The position numbers and the translations under genes were made by a program. DNA of 64,000 nucleotides, from contig NZ_WQDA01000001.1 in NCBI RefSeq assembly GCF_013032855.1, positions 813,501 to 877,500 on the forward strand, written 5' to 3'. The stretch comes from Ruegeria arenilitoris (lineage in GTDB: Bacteria; Pseudomonadota; Alphaproteobacteria; Rhodobacterales; Rhodobacteraceae). Positions 52,627 to 61,720 of this stretch are shown here, one piece after another. Position 1 is the stretch's first letter; every line of letters starts with the position of its first letter. The notes below the pieces were generated by a model that did no database searches, had not been told where the DNA came from, and saw only the letters and a program-made list of their open reading frames with translations.

Positions 52627-53418
52627 TCAGGCGCTGTGGGCGCCGTCTGCCAGCGATTTCACGAAGTCCAGAACCTCGGCCACGGGTTTGCCGGCGGCGA
52701 TCTGACTGACGATGGCCGAGCCGACCACCGCTCCGTCAGCAACGCTGGCGATGGCACGTGATTTCTCGGGCGTATTGATGCCGAACCCCACGATCACCGG
52801 AAGATCGGTCGCCGCCTTGATGCGCGCGACCTCGGGGCCGACATCGGTGGCCTCGGCTTCGGCCGCGCCGGTGATGCCGGTGATCGAGACGTAATAGACA
52901 AAGCCCGAGGTATTCTGCAGCACCCGCGGCAGGCGCTTGTCATCCGTGGTTGGCGTGGCCAGCCGGATGAAGTTCAGACCGGCCGCCTGCGCGGGCAGGC
53001 ACAGTTCTTCATCTTCTTCGGGTGGCAGGTCGACGACGATCAGGCCGTCGATGCCGGCCTCTTTGGCGTCGGCAAGGAACTTGTCCACGCCGCGGCTGTA
53101 GATCGGGTTGTAATAGCCCATCAGTACGATCGGGGTGGTGTCATCGGTTTCCCGGAATGCCTTGGCCAGATCCAGCGTGCGCTGCAGCGTCATGCCACCG
53201 TCCAGCGCCCTTTGACCAGCCGCCTGAATGGTGGGGCCGTCCGCCATCGGATCGGTGAAGGGCAGGCCCAGTTCGATCACGTCCACGCCGGCCGCCGGCA
53301 GGCCCCGAACAATCTCAAGCGAGGTGTCATAGTCGGGATCCCCGGCCATGATATAGGCGACAAAGGCCTTCTTCCCCTCGGCTTTAAGGGCGGCGAACTT
53401 GGCGTCGATACGGGTCAT
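52627..53418 (-). CDS. trpA: Tryptophan synthase alpha chain
   Basis: A 263-residue TIM barrel with both catalytic acids at the E. coli positions: Glu49 in [11 protein letters not shown] and Asp60 in [11 protein letters not shown]. The phosphate loops [15 protein letters not shown] and GAVVGSAIV are present. It cleaves indoleglycerol phosphate and channels indole to TrpB. ATG 53418 (MTRIDAKF) follows a GGA-type site. Unlike the common trpFBA order, it is inverted and 4.6 kb away from trpB. Confidence 0.96.
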   Translation of the reverse strand: MTRIDAKFAALKAEGKKAFVAYIMAGDPDYDTSLEIVRGLPAAGVDVIELGLPFTDPMADGPTIQAAGQRALDGGMTLQRTLDLAKAFRETDDTTPIVLMGYYNPIYSRGVDKFLADAKEAGIDGLIVVDLPPEEDEELCLPAQAAGLNFIRLATPTTDDKRLPRVLQNTSGFVYYVSITGITGAAEAEATDVGPEVARIKAATDLPVIVGFGINTPEKSRAIASVADGAVVGSAIVSQIAAGKPVAEVLDFVKSLADGAHSA

Positions 53419-53496
53419 GGACGATCCTTGCATACAGGTTTGGACCTGATGTGCAGAAACTTTGGCCGAAAATCAATCCCGTCCTGAGCGGTGGTG

Positions 53497-53982
53497 TCAG
53501 AAGTTCAGGTGATACCGCAGCAAGAGCGCGTTCACGCCGGGGTTTTCCTCTTGCGTGCTGGCATTCGATTTGTGGGTCACGGCCAACGATATGTCATTGC
53601 CGTTGTTCAACGTATAGCCCAGCCCAAGAAGGCTTCGGATTTCGAAGCTCCCGCCCAGATCGTTCAATTCGTTGGCTTCGCTGTAGAAACCCGGCATCAC
53701 GCTGCCTTCCACGAACCATCTGTCGGCAAAGGAATAGACCCCGATCACCCCGGCGCCGATATGTGTGTTTCCATCCTCGTCCACCGACAGCGCGGCCCCC
53801 AGCGCAGCGCTGAAGCGGGTGGCCTCGTGAAATGGCCGGTGCTGGTATTCGAGGGAAAAGATCGCCTGGTCAATCGAGCTGCTGTCGGAATAGTCGGCGT
53901 AGCCGGCGCCGAAAATCACCGACTGCGCCTGCGCGGCTGTTGAAAAAGCCAGAAAAGCGGCGCTTGAAAGGAGGTTTTTCAT
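53497..53982 (-). CDS. Acyloxyacyl hydrolase (lipid A 3-O-deacylase, PagL-like)
   Basis: A 161-residue outer-membrane protein with a signal peptide (MKNLLSSAAFLAFSTAAQA) and about eight beta strands. The C-terminal VTHKSNAS carries the PagL catalytic pair His137 and Ser139 followed by Asn140; an acidic residue (E145/E146) sits where the PagL glutamate is expected. It ends in RYHLNF with terminal Phe for BAM. It would remove the 3-position acyl chain of lipid A. GGAGG precedes the ATG. It is monocistronic and divergent from ychF. Confidence 0.85.
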   Translation of the reverse strand: MKNLLSSAAFLAFSTAAQAQSVIFGAGYADYSDSSSIDQAIFSLEYQHRPFHEATRFSAALGAALSVDEDGNTHIGAGVIGVYSFADRWFVEGSVMPGFYSEANELNDLGGSFEIRSLLGLGYTLNNGNDISLAVTHKSNASTQEENPGVNALLLRYHLNF

Positions 53983-54177
53983 GGGGATGTTCGCTGTTGA
54001 TATTCGTTAAATGTTAAAGTTTGACACTATTCTCTCGTGTTCAATGTCAACAAGCACACGTTTTCCCTACATTTTCGTGATGTTGCAGTTTGGACTCAGG
54101 GCCAGCAGCCGCAGGTGCCTTGCGCATTGCACCGGACCCGCATAGAAGCAGCCCGCGAATGGCATCAGGAGGCCGTC
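53983..54177. promoter_or_regulatory. Divergent promoter region, PagL-like gene / ychF
   Basis: 195 bases, AT-rich near 54000. TTGACA (54021-54026) and TGTCAA (54045-54050) form an inverted repeat with an 18-base spacer, so each arm reads as a -35 hexamer on one strand. Matching -10 boxes were not resolved. Confidence 0.4.
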
Positions 54178-55275
54178 ATGGGCTTTAAAATGGGTATCGT
54201 GGGTCTGCCGAATGTCGGCAAGTCGACCCTGTTCAACGCGCTGACCAAGACCGCGGCCGCGCAGGCGGCGAATTTCCCGTTCTGCACAATCGAACCCAAT
54301 GTGGGTGACGTGGCCGTTCCCGATGCGCGTCTGGACAAGTTAGCTGCGATCGCCAAGTCGAAGCAGATCATCCCGACCCGGATGACCTTCGTAGATATTG
54401 CAGGCCTGGTCAAAGGCGCTTCAAAAGGTGAGGGGCTGGGGAACCAGTTTCTGGCCAACATTCGCGAAACCGATGCCATCGCTCATGTGTTGCGCTGTTT
54501 CGAAGATGGCGACGTGACCCATGTCGAAGGCAAGGTCGATCCGGTGGCCGATGCCGAGACCATCGAGACCGAACTGATGCTGGCCGATCTGGAAAGCATC
54601 GAAAAGCGTCGCGCCAACCTCGTGCGCAAGCTCAAGGGCAACGACAAGGAGGCGCAGCAGCAGGATCGGTTGCTGGCCACCGCGCAAGAGATGCTGGAAA
54701 GCGGCAAACCCGCCCGTTTGGTCGAGGTGTCTGACGAGGATGCAAAAGCCTGGAAGATGCTGCAGTTGCTGACCACCAAGCCGGTCCTGTATGTCTGCAA
54801 TGTCTCGGAAGAAGACGCTGCCGAAGGCAATGAATATTCCGCGCGTGTGGCCGAGATGGCCGCGACGCAGGGCAATGCCCATGTCATCATCAGCGCCAAG
54901 ATCGAAGAAGAGATCAGTCTGCTGGAGCCTGAAGAGGCGCAGATGTTCCTCGAAGAGATGGGGCTCGAAGAACCGGGCCTCGATCGGCTGATCCGTGCGG
55001 GGTACGACCTGCTCAAACTGGAAACCTATTTCACGGTCGGCCCGAAAGAGGCCCGCGCCTGGACCATTCGCAGGGGTACTGCAGCGCCTCAGGCGGCCGG
55101 TGTCATCCACGGGGACTTTGAAAAGGGTTTCATCCGCGCCGAGACCATTGCCTATGATGACTTCGTAGCGTGCAATGGCGAACAGGGTGCCAAAGAGGCC
55201 GGCAAGATGCGTGCAGAAGGCAAAAGCTATGTCGTCAAGGACGGCGACGTGATGCACTTCCTGTTCAACACCTGA
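54178..55275 (+). CDS. ychF: Redox-regulated ATPase YchF
   Basis: A 365-residue Obg-family protein. G1 is GLPNVGKST (9-17), G3 is [20 protein letters not shown], and the non-canonical G4 fits YchF's preference for ATP; a C-terminal TGS domain ([20 protein letters not shown]) ends [11 protein letters not shown]. It binds ribosomes and modulates oxidative stress responses. ATG 54178 has CAGGAGG upstream; the longer frame adds 47 unlikely residues. Usually near pth; here 3.8 kb away. Confidence 0.96.
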   Translation: MGFKMGIVGLPNVGKSTLFNALTKTAAAQAANFPFCTIEPNVGDVAVPDARLDKLAAIAKSKQIIPTRMTFVDIAGLVKGASKGEGLGNQFLANIRETDAIAHVLRCFEDGDVTHVEGKVDPVADAETIETELMLADLESIEKRRANLVRKLKGNDKEAQQQDRLLATAQEMLESGKPARLVEVSDEDAKAWKMLQLLTTKPVLYVCNVSEEDAAEGNEYSARVAEMAATQGNAHVIISAKIEEEISLLEPEEAQMFLEEMGLEEPGLDRLIRAGYDLLKLETYFTVGPKEARAWTIRRGTAAPQAAGVIHGDFEKGFIRAETIAYDDFVACNGEQGAKEAGKMRAEGKSYVVKDGDVMHFLFNT

Positions 55276-55348
55276 TCACGAAACAGCTTTTCTGGGCGGG
55301 CATTGGCGGTATCTTACGGTATCGCTCCAATCCGCCCGAGGCCCGCAC

Positions 55349-56230
55349 GTGTTCGAAATCCGCGATCTGCAACTGCTCAGCGCCTTGGCGCGCCACCGCC
55401 ATTTTGCCAAGGCGGCCGAGGAGTGCGGTATTTCGCAGCCCGCGTTCTCGATGCGAATCCGCAACCTCGAGGATCGGCTTGGCGTGTCCATCGTCCGCCG
55501 TGCGAACCGCTTTCAGGGCCTGACCGAAGAGGGCGAGATGATCGTCCGCCGCGCTCGCCGCATACTGGATGACGCCAAAGCGCTCGAGCAGGAGGTGCAG
55601 GCGATCAAGGGCGAGATCACCGGTACACTGATCCTGGGCGTGATCCCGACCGCCATCGCGTTTACTGGCCGCTTGGTCAAGCGGCTGCAGCAGGCGCATC
55701 CGCGTATCCTGTCGCGGATCGAGACGATGTCGGCCACGGCAATCCAGCACCGTCTGGACGAAGGCAGCCTGGATGCCGGGATCACCTATGGCGACAGCAT
55801 CGGCACTGACCTGCGCTATGTGCAGCCTTTGTACGAGGAAACCTATGTTTTGCTCGTACCCGAGCATATGACGCAGGGCACGGGCCCGATCCCCTGGGCA
55901 CGGGTGGCCGAGTTCCCGCTCAGCCTGCTGGAGCCCCAGATGCAGAACAGGCGCATCCTCGACAGGATATTTGCCGAACAGGGGTTGCATCCGCGTGTGG
56001 TGGCCGAAACCAGCGGGTTTACTGCCTCGATGGTCATGGCGCGCGAAGGGCTGGCGGCGACGGTCGTGCCAAGGGTTCTGGTGCGGGCGCTCGGCGATTT
56101 GAAAGGCACGCGTGTCCTGCCTCTGGTTGATCCTGTGGTCAGCAAGCCGATCTGTCTGGCGACGCTGGCGCGGGATCCGGAATTGCCCACCGTTGGCGCA
56201 TTGCGGCAGGTCGTGACGTCTTTGCGGTGA
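55349..56230 (+). CDS. LysR-family transcriptional regulator (probable formate dehydrogenase regulator)
   Basis: A 293-residue LysR protein with helix-turn-helix RHFAKAAEECGISQPAFSMR (about residues 17-36) and an effector domain (GTLILGVIPTAIAFTGRLVK; TSGFTASMVMAREGLAATVV). GTG 55349 is the start; the first 12 residues MFEIRDLQLLSA are canonical. It lies 85 bases upstream of the formate dehydrogenase operon in the same direction, an arrangement I recall for other formate dehydrogenase loci, so control of that operon is likely but inferred. Confidence 0.9.
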   Translation: MFEIRDLQLLSALARHRHFAKAAEECGISQPAFSMRIRNLEDRLGVSIVRRANRFQGLTEEGEMIVRRARRILDDAKALEQEVQAIKGEITGTLILGVIPTAIAFTGRLVKRLQQAHPRILSRIETMSATAIQHRLDEGSLDAGITYGDSIGTDLRYVQPLYEETYVLLVPEHMTQGTGPIPWARVAEFPLSLLEPQMQNRRILDRIFAEQGLHPRVVAETSGFTASMVMAREGLAATVVPRVLVRALGDLKGTRVLPLVDPVVSKPICLATLARDPELPTVGALRQVVTSLR

Positions 56231-56315
56231 TAAACTGTCGTTATCGTGTCATTGGTTTTTGCGATTTGACGATATGCTACTCTGATGAGAGACGAGGCTC
56301 GATCGGAGGGCATCA
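56231..56315 (+). promoter_or_regulatory. Leader of the formate dehydrogenase operon
   Basis: AT-rich 85-base gap with a TATGCT -10-like element and an upstream TTGGTT 15 bases away, flanked by an ATCG/CGAT dyad. GGAGGG just before the ATG at 56316 is the ribosome-binding site. Promoter assignment is weak. Confidence 0.35.
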
Positions 56316-58019
56316 ATGGCACCATTGGATACCAAGCCATCAGGCGCGCCAAAGGGCGTCTGGAAGTCAGGTAAAGGCAAGGGGCGGCACACGCCCAAGG
56401 GCCGTCAGTTCACGGACGAAGCGCAGGCCGAGATTCAGCGCCTGCTGGGCGACCGCCCGCGCCGCCGCGATCTGCTGATCGAGTTTCTGCACCTGATCCA
56501 GGATGCGCACGGCCATATCAGTTCCGACCACATCGCGGCGCTGGCGGTCGAGATGCGGATCGGTCAGGCCGAGATCTACGAGACCGCGACTTTCTATGCC
56601 CATTTCGACGTGGTGAAAGAAGGTGAAACTCCGCCGCCGGCCCTGACGATCCGCGTCTGCGACTCACTGTCCTGCGAAATGGCAGGCGCGCAGCAGTTGA
56701 AAAAGGCGCTGGAGGACGGGCTGGACCCGTCCGAAGTGCGCGTTCTGCGCGCGCCCTGCATGGGGCGCTGCGACACCGCGCCGGTGCTGGAAATCGGGCA
56801 TAACCATATCGACCACGCGACCCCCGAAAAGGTGCAGGCCGCCATCGCGGCCGGGGACACCCACGCCCATCTGCCCGACTATGAAACCTTCGCGGCCTAT
56901 GTCGAGAACGGCGGTTACGCCAAGCTGAAAGAACTGCGTGAGGGCGGCGACTGGGAAGAAGTACAGGAACAGGTTCTGGCCTCGGGCTTGCGCGGCCTTG
57001 GCGGCGCCGGTTTCCCGTCGGGCAAGAAATGGGGCTTTGTCCGCATGAACGACGGCCCGCGTTACCTGGCCGTGAACGGCGACGAGGGCGAACCGGGCAC
57101 CTTCAAGGATCGCTACTATCTGGAGCGCACCCCGCATGTTTTCCTCGAAGGCATGCTGATCGCCGCCTGGGCGGTCGAGGCAGAGACTTGCTACATCTAC
57201 ATGCGCGACGAATATCCGGCGGTGCTGGAAATCCTGCGGCGCGAGATCGCGGCGCTGGAACAGGCCGGGATCGTCGAGAAAGGCTATATCGACCTGCGGC
57301 GCGGCGCGGGCGCTTACATCTGCGGCGAAGAATCCGCGATGATCGAGTCGATCGAGGGCAAGAAGGGCCTGCCCCGCCACCGCCCGCCTTTCGTGGCGCA
57401 GGTCGGCGTATTCGGCCGCCCGACGCTGGTGCACAACGTGGAAACGCTCTATTGGGTGTCCAAGATCTGCCGGGAAGGCCCGGAAATCCTCAATTCGGTT
57501 GAAAAGAACGGCCGCAAAGGCCTGCGTAGTTACTCGGTCTCGGGCCGGGTGGCGAAACCCGGCGTCTACCTGCTGCCGGCAGGGTCGACAATTCTTGACG
57601 TGATTGAGGCCGCCGGGGGCATGGCCGAGGGCAACGTCTTCAAGGCGTATCAACCGGGCGGGCCGTCTTCGGGCCTGCTGCCCGCGTCGATGGACGAAAT
57701 CCCGTTGGACTTCGATACTCTGCAACCGCACGGCACCTTCATCGGCTCTGCCGCCGTGGTGGTCCTGTCCGATCGGGACACCGCCCGCGACGCCGCGCTG
57801 AACATGCTGCGTTTCTTCGAGGACGAAAGCTGCGGTCAGTGCACCCCCTGCCGGGCGGGCTGCGAAAAGGCGGTCAAATTGATGCAAGCCGAGAGGTGGG
57901 ACACCGACCTGCTGGAAGACCTGTGCCAGGTGATGGGCGATGCCTCGATCTGCGGTCTGGGGCAGGCGGCCCCGAACCCGATCCGCCTGGTCATGAAACA
58001 CTTCGCCAATGAGATCTGA
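56316..58019 (+). CDS. NAD-dependent formate dehydrogenase, fused gamma-beta (NuoE-NuoF-like) subunit
   Basis: A 567-residue fusion. Residues about 30-190 are a NuoE-like thioredoxin fold with a [2Fe-2S] site (VCDSLSCEMAGA and APCMGRCDTAP). Residues about 215-560 are NuoF-like, with NADH loop GLRGLGGAGFPSGKKW (about 226), FMN loop NGDEGEPGTFKDR and the [4Fe-4S] motif SCGQCTPCRAGCEK (about 504). It passes electrons from the alpha subunit to NAD+. The fused form and length match, from memory, the beta subunit (about 572 aa) of Methylobacterium extorquens FDH1. The alpha gene follows after 11 bases. Confidence 0.93.
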   Translation: MAPLDTKPSGAPKGVWKSGKGKGRHTPKGRQFTDEAQAEIQRLLGDRPRRRDLLIEFLHLIQDAHGHISSDHIAALAVEMRIGQAEIYETATFYAHFDVVKEGETPPPALTIRVCDSLSCEMAGAQQLKKALEDGLDPSEVRVLRAPCMGRCDTAPVLEIGHNHIDHATPEKVQAAIAAGDTHAHLPDYETFAAYVENGGYAKLKELREGGDWEEVQEQVLASGLRGLGGAGFPSGKKWGFVRMNDGPRYLAVNGDEGEPGTFKDRYYLERTPHVFLEGMLIAAWAVEAETCYIYMRDEYPAVLEILRREIAALEQAGIVEKGYIDLRRGAGAYICGEESAMIESIEGKKGLPRHRPPFVAQVGVFGRPTLVHNVETLYWVSKICREGPEILNSVEKNGRKGLRSYSVSGRVAKPGVYLLPAGSTILDVIEAAGGMAEGNVFKAYQPGGPSSGLLPASMDEIPLDFDTLQPHGTFIGSAAVVVLSDRDTARDAALNMLRFFEDESCGQCTPCRAGCEKAVKLMQAERWDTDLLEDLCQVMGDASICGLGQAAPNPIRLVMKHFANEI

Positions 58020-58030
58020 GGGAGACAGCC

Positions 58031-60814
58031 ATGCTTGATGCAAGCGAAACCAAGACCGTCACCTTCAACCTGAACGGCGAAGACGTGACCGTGCCCGAGG
58101 GCACCACGATCTGGGAAGCGGCCAACGGCAAGGGTCTGGTCATCCCGCACCTGTGCCACAAACCCGCGCCGGGCTATCGCCCTGACGGCAACTGCCGCGC
58201 CTGTATGGTCGAGGTCGAGGGCGAGCGCACGCTGGTCGCCTCGTGCATCCGTCCGGCGGCCGAGGGGATGGTGGTGAAAACCGACACCGACCGCGCCGAG
58301 AAATCCCGCGCGTTGGTGATGGAACTGCTGGTGGCCGACCAGCCGGAACAGCCGCACGATGTATCCAGCCATTTCTGGGACATGGCCAAGCTGAACGAGG
58401 TCAGCGACAGCCGCTTTCCGGCGAAAGAGCCCGAGAAGATCCCGCTGCTGGATGACAGCCATGTGGCGATGCGGGTCAATCTGGATGCCTGCATCAATTG
58501 CAACCTCTGCGTCCGCGCCTGCCGCGACGTGCAGGTCAATGACGTGATCGGCATGGCCGGTCGCGGGCATACCGCGCAGGTGGTGTTCGACCAGAACGAC
58601 CCGATGGGCGACTCGACCTGCGTCGCCTGTGGTGAATGCGTTCAGGCCTGCCCGACCGGCGCCCTGATGCCCGCCACCGTGCAGGACGACCAGCAGCGCG
58701 GCGACAGCAAGGATTACGACAGCGAGACCGAAAGCGTTTGCCCGTTCTGCGGGGTGGGCTGCAAAGTCAGCCTCAAGGTCAAGAACGGCAAGGTCAAATA
58801 TGTCGAGGGCATCAACGGCCCCGCCAACGAAGGCCGCCTGTGCGTCAAGGGCCGGTTCGGGTTCGACTATATCCACCACCCGCACCGCCTGACCAAGCCG
58901 CTGATCCGGCGTGAGGATGCACCGCCCAAGGGCCTGAACGTCGATCCCGCCGACTGGAGCACCCATTTCCGCGAGGCCACCTGGGACGAGGCGCTGGATC
59001 TGGCCGCCAAGGGGCTGATGAAGCTGCGGGATGAGGATCCGCACAGCGTGGCGGGCTTTGGCTCGGCCAAATGCACCAACGAAGAGGCCTATCTGTTCCA
59101 GAAGTTCATCCGGCAGGGCTTTGGCCACAACAACGTGGACCACTGCACGCGGCTGTGCCACGCCTCGTCGGTGGCGGCGCTGATCGAGAACGTGGGCTCG
59201 GGCGCGGTGACCGCGACCTTCAACGAGATTGAGAACGCTGATGTGGCGATCATCATCGGCGCCAACCCGATCGAGAACCACCCCGTCGCAGCCACCTATT
59301 TCAAGCAGTTCGCCAAGCGTGGCGGCAAGCTGATCGTGATGGATCCGCGCGGCGTGGGCATGCGCAAATTCGCGACCGAGATGCTGCAGTTCCGGCCCGG
59401 TGCCGATGTCTCGATGCTCAACGCGATCATGAACGTGATCGTCGAGGAAGAGCTGTATGACAGCCAGTACATCCACCGCTGGACCGAGAACTGGGAGGCC
59501 GAGAAGGAGCACCTGCGCCAGTTCACCCCCGAGAAGATGGCGCCGATCTGCGGTATCGAGCCCGATCAACTGCGCCGCGTGGCCCGGATTTTCGCTAACG
59601 CCAAGGCGGGTCTGATCTTCTGGGGCATGGGCGTCAGCCAGCATATCCACGGCACCGACAACTCGCGCTGCCTGATCTCGCTGGCCCTGATGACGGGCAA
59701 TGTGGGCAAGCCCGGCGCGGGTCTGCACCCGCTGCGGGGGCAGAACAACGTGCAGGGGGCGTCGGATGCCGGCCTGATCCCGATGTTCCTGCCCGACTAC
59801 CAATCGGTCACCGACGACGCCGTTCGGGCCAAGTTCAGTCAGGTCTGGAACTCGGGCGACTTCTCGAACGAGAAGGGCCTGACCGTGACCGAGATCATCG
59901 ACCACGCCTATGCGGGCAAGATCAAAGGCATGTACATCCTGGGCGAAAACCCGGCCATGTCCGACCCCGACGTGCACCACGCCCGCGAGGCGCTGGCCAA
60001 GCTGGATCTGATGATCGTGCAGGACATCTTTTTGACCGAGACGGCGAACTATGCCGACATCATCCTGCCCGCCTCGGCGCTGTATGAAAAGAACGGCACG
60101 GTATCGAACACGAACCGTCAGGTGCAGCGCGTGCGCCCCGCGGTGCCGCCGCCGGGCGAGGCGCGCGAGGACTGGGCGATCACCGTCGATCTGGCAAAGC
60201 GCATCGGGCTCAACTGGGATTACACGGATGTCTCGCAGGTGTTCAACGAGATGAAGCTGACCATGGCGTCGCTGGACAACATCACATGGGAGCGGCTCGA
60301 GACCGAGAGCATCACCTATCCCTCGCTGTCCGAGACCGATCCGGGCCAGTCGATCGTGTTTGGCGACGGCTTCCCGCGCCACGATGGCCGTGCGAAGTTC
60401 ACGCCGGCCAGCATCATCCCCCCGGATGAGGCCCCGGACGAGGAATTCCCGATGATCGCCACCACAGGGCGGCAGCTGGAGCATTGGCACACCGGGTCCA
60501 TGACCCGCCGGGCCATGGTGCTGGACGCGGTCGAGCCCGAAGCGAACTGTTCGATGAACCCGCGAACGCTCAAGCTGATGGGGATCGAACCCGGCGAGAT
60601 GGTGCGTCTGACCACCCGGCGCGGCTCGATCGAGATCATGGTGCGCGCCGACCGGGCGATCGCCGAGGACATGGTGTTCATCCCCTTCGCCTATGTCGAG
60701 GCGGCGGCGAACATCCTGACGAACTCGGCCATCGATCCCTATGGCAAGATCCCCGAGTTCAAGTTCTCGGCCATCCGCGTGGACAAGATCAAGGACGCCA
60801 TCGCGGCCGAGTAA
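58031..60814 (+). CDS. NAD-dependent formate dehydrogenase, alpha (molybdo/tungsto) subunit
   Basis: A 927-residue catalytic subunit. The N-terminal [2Fe-2S] ferredoxin domain (CHKPAPGYRPDGNCRACMVE) is followed by two [4Fe-4S] motifs (CINCNLCVRACRD and CVACGECVQACP). CPFCGVGC is the cluster before the bis-MGD domain. The metal ligand is Cys376 directly followed by His377 (LCHASSVAAL), the Cys-His pair of formate dehydrogenases. It oxidises formate to CO2. The metal (Mo or W) cannot be read from sequence. AGGGAGA precedes the ATG, and a terminator follows 29 bases after the stop. No fdhD or third subunit is seen. Confidence 0.95.
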   Translation: MLDASETKTVTFNLNGEDVTVPEGTTIWEAANGKGLVIPHLCHKPAPGYRPDGNCRACMVEVEGERTLVASCIRPAAEGMVVKTDTDRAEKSRALVMELLVADQPEQPHDVSSHFWDMAKLNEVSDSRFPAKEPEKIPLLDDSHVAMRVNLDACINCNLCVRACRDVQVNDVIGMAGRGHTAQVVFDQNDPMGDSTCVACGECVQACPTGALMPATVQDDQQRGDSKDYDSETESVCPFCGVGCKVSLKVKNGKVKYVEGINGPANEGRLCVKGRFGFDYIHHPHRLTKPLIRREDAPPKGLNVDPADWSTHFREATWDEALDLAAKGLMKLRDEDPHSVAGFGSAKCTNEEAYLFQKFIRQGFGHNNVDHCTRLCHASSVAALIENVGSGAVTATFNEIENADVAIIIGANPIENHPVAATYFKQFAKRGGKLIVMDPRGVGMRKFATEMLQFRPGADVSMLNAIMNVIVEEELYDSQYIHRWTENWEAEKEHLRQFTPEKMAPICGIEPDQLRRVARIFANAKAGLIFWGMGVSQHIHGTDNSRCLISLALMTGNVGKPGAGLHPLRGQNNVQGASDAGLIPMFLPDYQSVTDDAVRAKFSQVWNSGDFSNEKGLTVTEIIDHAYAGKIKGMYILGENPAMSDPDVHHAREALAKLDLMIVQDIFLTETANYADIILPASALYEKNGTVSNTNRQVQRVRPAVPPPGEAREDWAITVDLAKRIGLNWDYTDVSQVFNEMKLTMASLDNITWERLETESITYPSLSETDPGQSIVFGDGFPRHDGRAKFTPASIIPPDEAPDEEFPMIATTGRQLEHWHTGSMTRRAMVLDAVEPEANCSMNPRTLKLMGIEPGEMVRLTTRRGSIEIMVRADRAIAEDMVFIPFAYVEAAANILTNSAIDPYGKIPEFKFSAIRVDKIKDAIAAE

Positions 60815-60843
60815 GTCCTGCCACCAGTCACCAAAACACTGAA

Positions 60844-60870
60844 AAGGCGGGCCTTTGTGCCCGCCTTTTT
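60844..60870 (+). terminator. Rho-independent terminator after the formate dehydrogenase operon
   Basis: AAGGCGGGC (60844-60852) pairs perfectly with GCCCGCCTT (60859-60867) across a 6-base loop, followed by TTT. Confidence 0.9.
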
Positions 60871-60931
60871 CTCGGCTTGACAGATGCTTGCAGCCAGCCA
60901 ACCCTTGGGCCGCGCAATCCCGGAGGAGTTC

Positions 60932-61720
60932 ATGGCCCGCCGTTTCGTCGATCTGTCCGTCCCGCTGGAATCCGGCATCGTGTCTGACCCGCCGATCATG
61001 CTGCCGCAGATCGAATACATGAGCCACGACCAGACGGCCGAGCAGGTGATGGCCTTTTTCCCCGGCCTGAAGAAAGAGGACCTGCCCGGCGGTGAGGGCT
61101 GGGCCATCGAACGGCTGCAGATCGCCACCCATAATGGCACGCATCTGGACGCGCCGTACCATCACCACTCGACCATGAACCGGGGCGAGCGGGCGATCAC
61201 CATCGACGAGGTGCCGCTGGAATGGTGCATGAACCCGGGCGTGAAACTGGATTTCCGGCATTTCGAGGATGGCTACGTCGTCACCGCCGCCGATGTCGCG
61301 GCCGAGCTGAAGCGGATCGGGCATGACCTGCAACCGCTGGATATCGTCGTGGTCAACACCTCGGCCGGCACCTGTTATGGCCAGCCGGATTACCTGATGA
61401 AAGGCTGCGGAATGGGGCGCGAGGCCACGCTGTACCTGACCGAGCGCGGCGTGCGCGTGACTGGCACCGACGCCTGGAGCTGGGACGCGCCCTTTCCGCT
61501 GACCGCGCAGGAATACGCGGAAACACATGACCCCTCGATCATCTGGGAGGGGCATCGCGCGTCGATGGAGATCGGCTATTGCCACATGGAGAAGCTGACC
61601 AATCTGGAAAGCCTGCCGCCCACGGGGTTCGAGATCTCGTGCTTTCCGTTCAAGATCAAGGGCGCCTCGGCCGGGTTCATCCGCGCGGTGGCGATCTTCG
61701 AGGAGGAAGACGACGAATGA
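60932..61720 (+). CDS. Cyclase-family metal-dependent hydrolase (kynurenine formamidase-like)
   Basis: A 262-residue protein with the H-x-G-T-H-x-D-x-P-x-H metal motif in THNGTHLDAPYHHHST (about residues 67-80) and a downstream TDAWSWDAPF segment. This fold covers kynurenine formamidases, isatin hydrolases and related amide/lactone hydrolases; the long form here is not a standard KynB (about 210 residues). GGAGGAG precedes ATG 60932. Its stop overlaps the thioesterase start (ATGA), so the two are coupled. Confidence 0.85.
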   Translation: MARRFVDLSVPLESGIVSDPPIMLPQIEYMSHDQTAEQVMAFFPGLKKEDLPGGEGWAIERLQIATHNGTHLDAPYHHHSTMNRGERAITIDEVPLEWCMNPGVKLDFRHFEDGYVVTAADVAAELKRIGHDLQPLDIVVVNTSAGTCYGQPDYLMKGCGMGREATLYLTERGVRVTGTDAWSWDAPFPLTAQEYAETHDPSIIWEGHRASMEIGYCHMEKLTNLESLPPTGFEISCFPFKIKGASAGFIRAVAIFEEEDDE

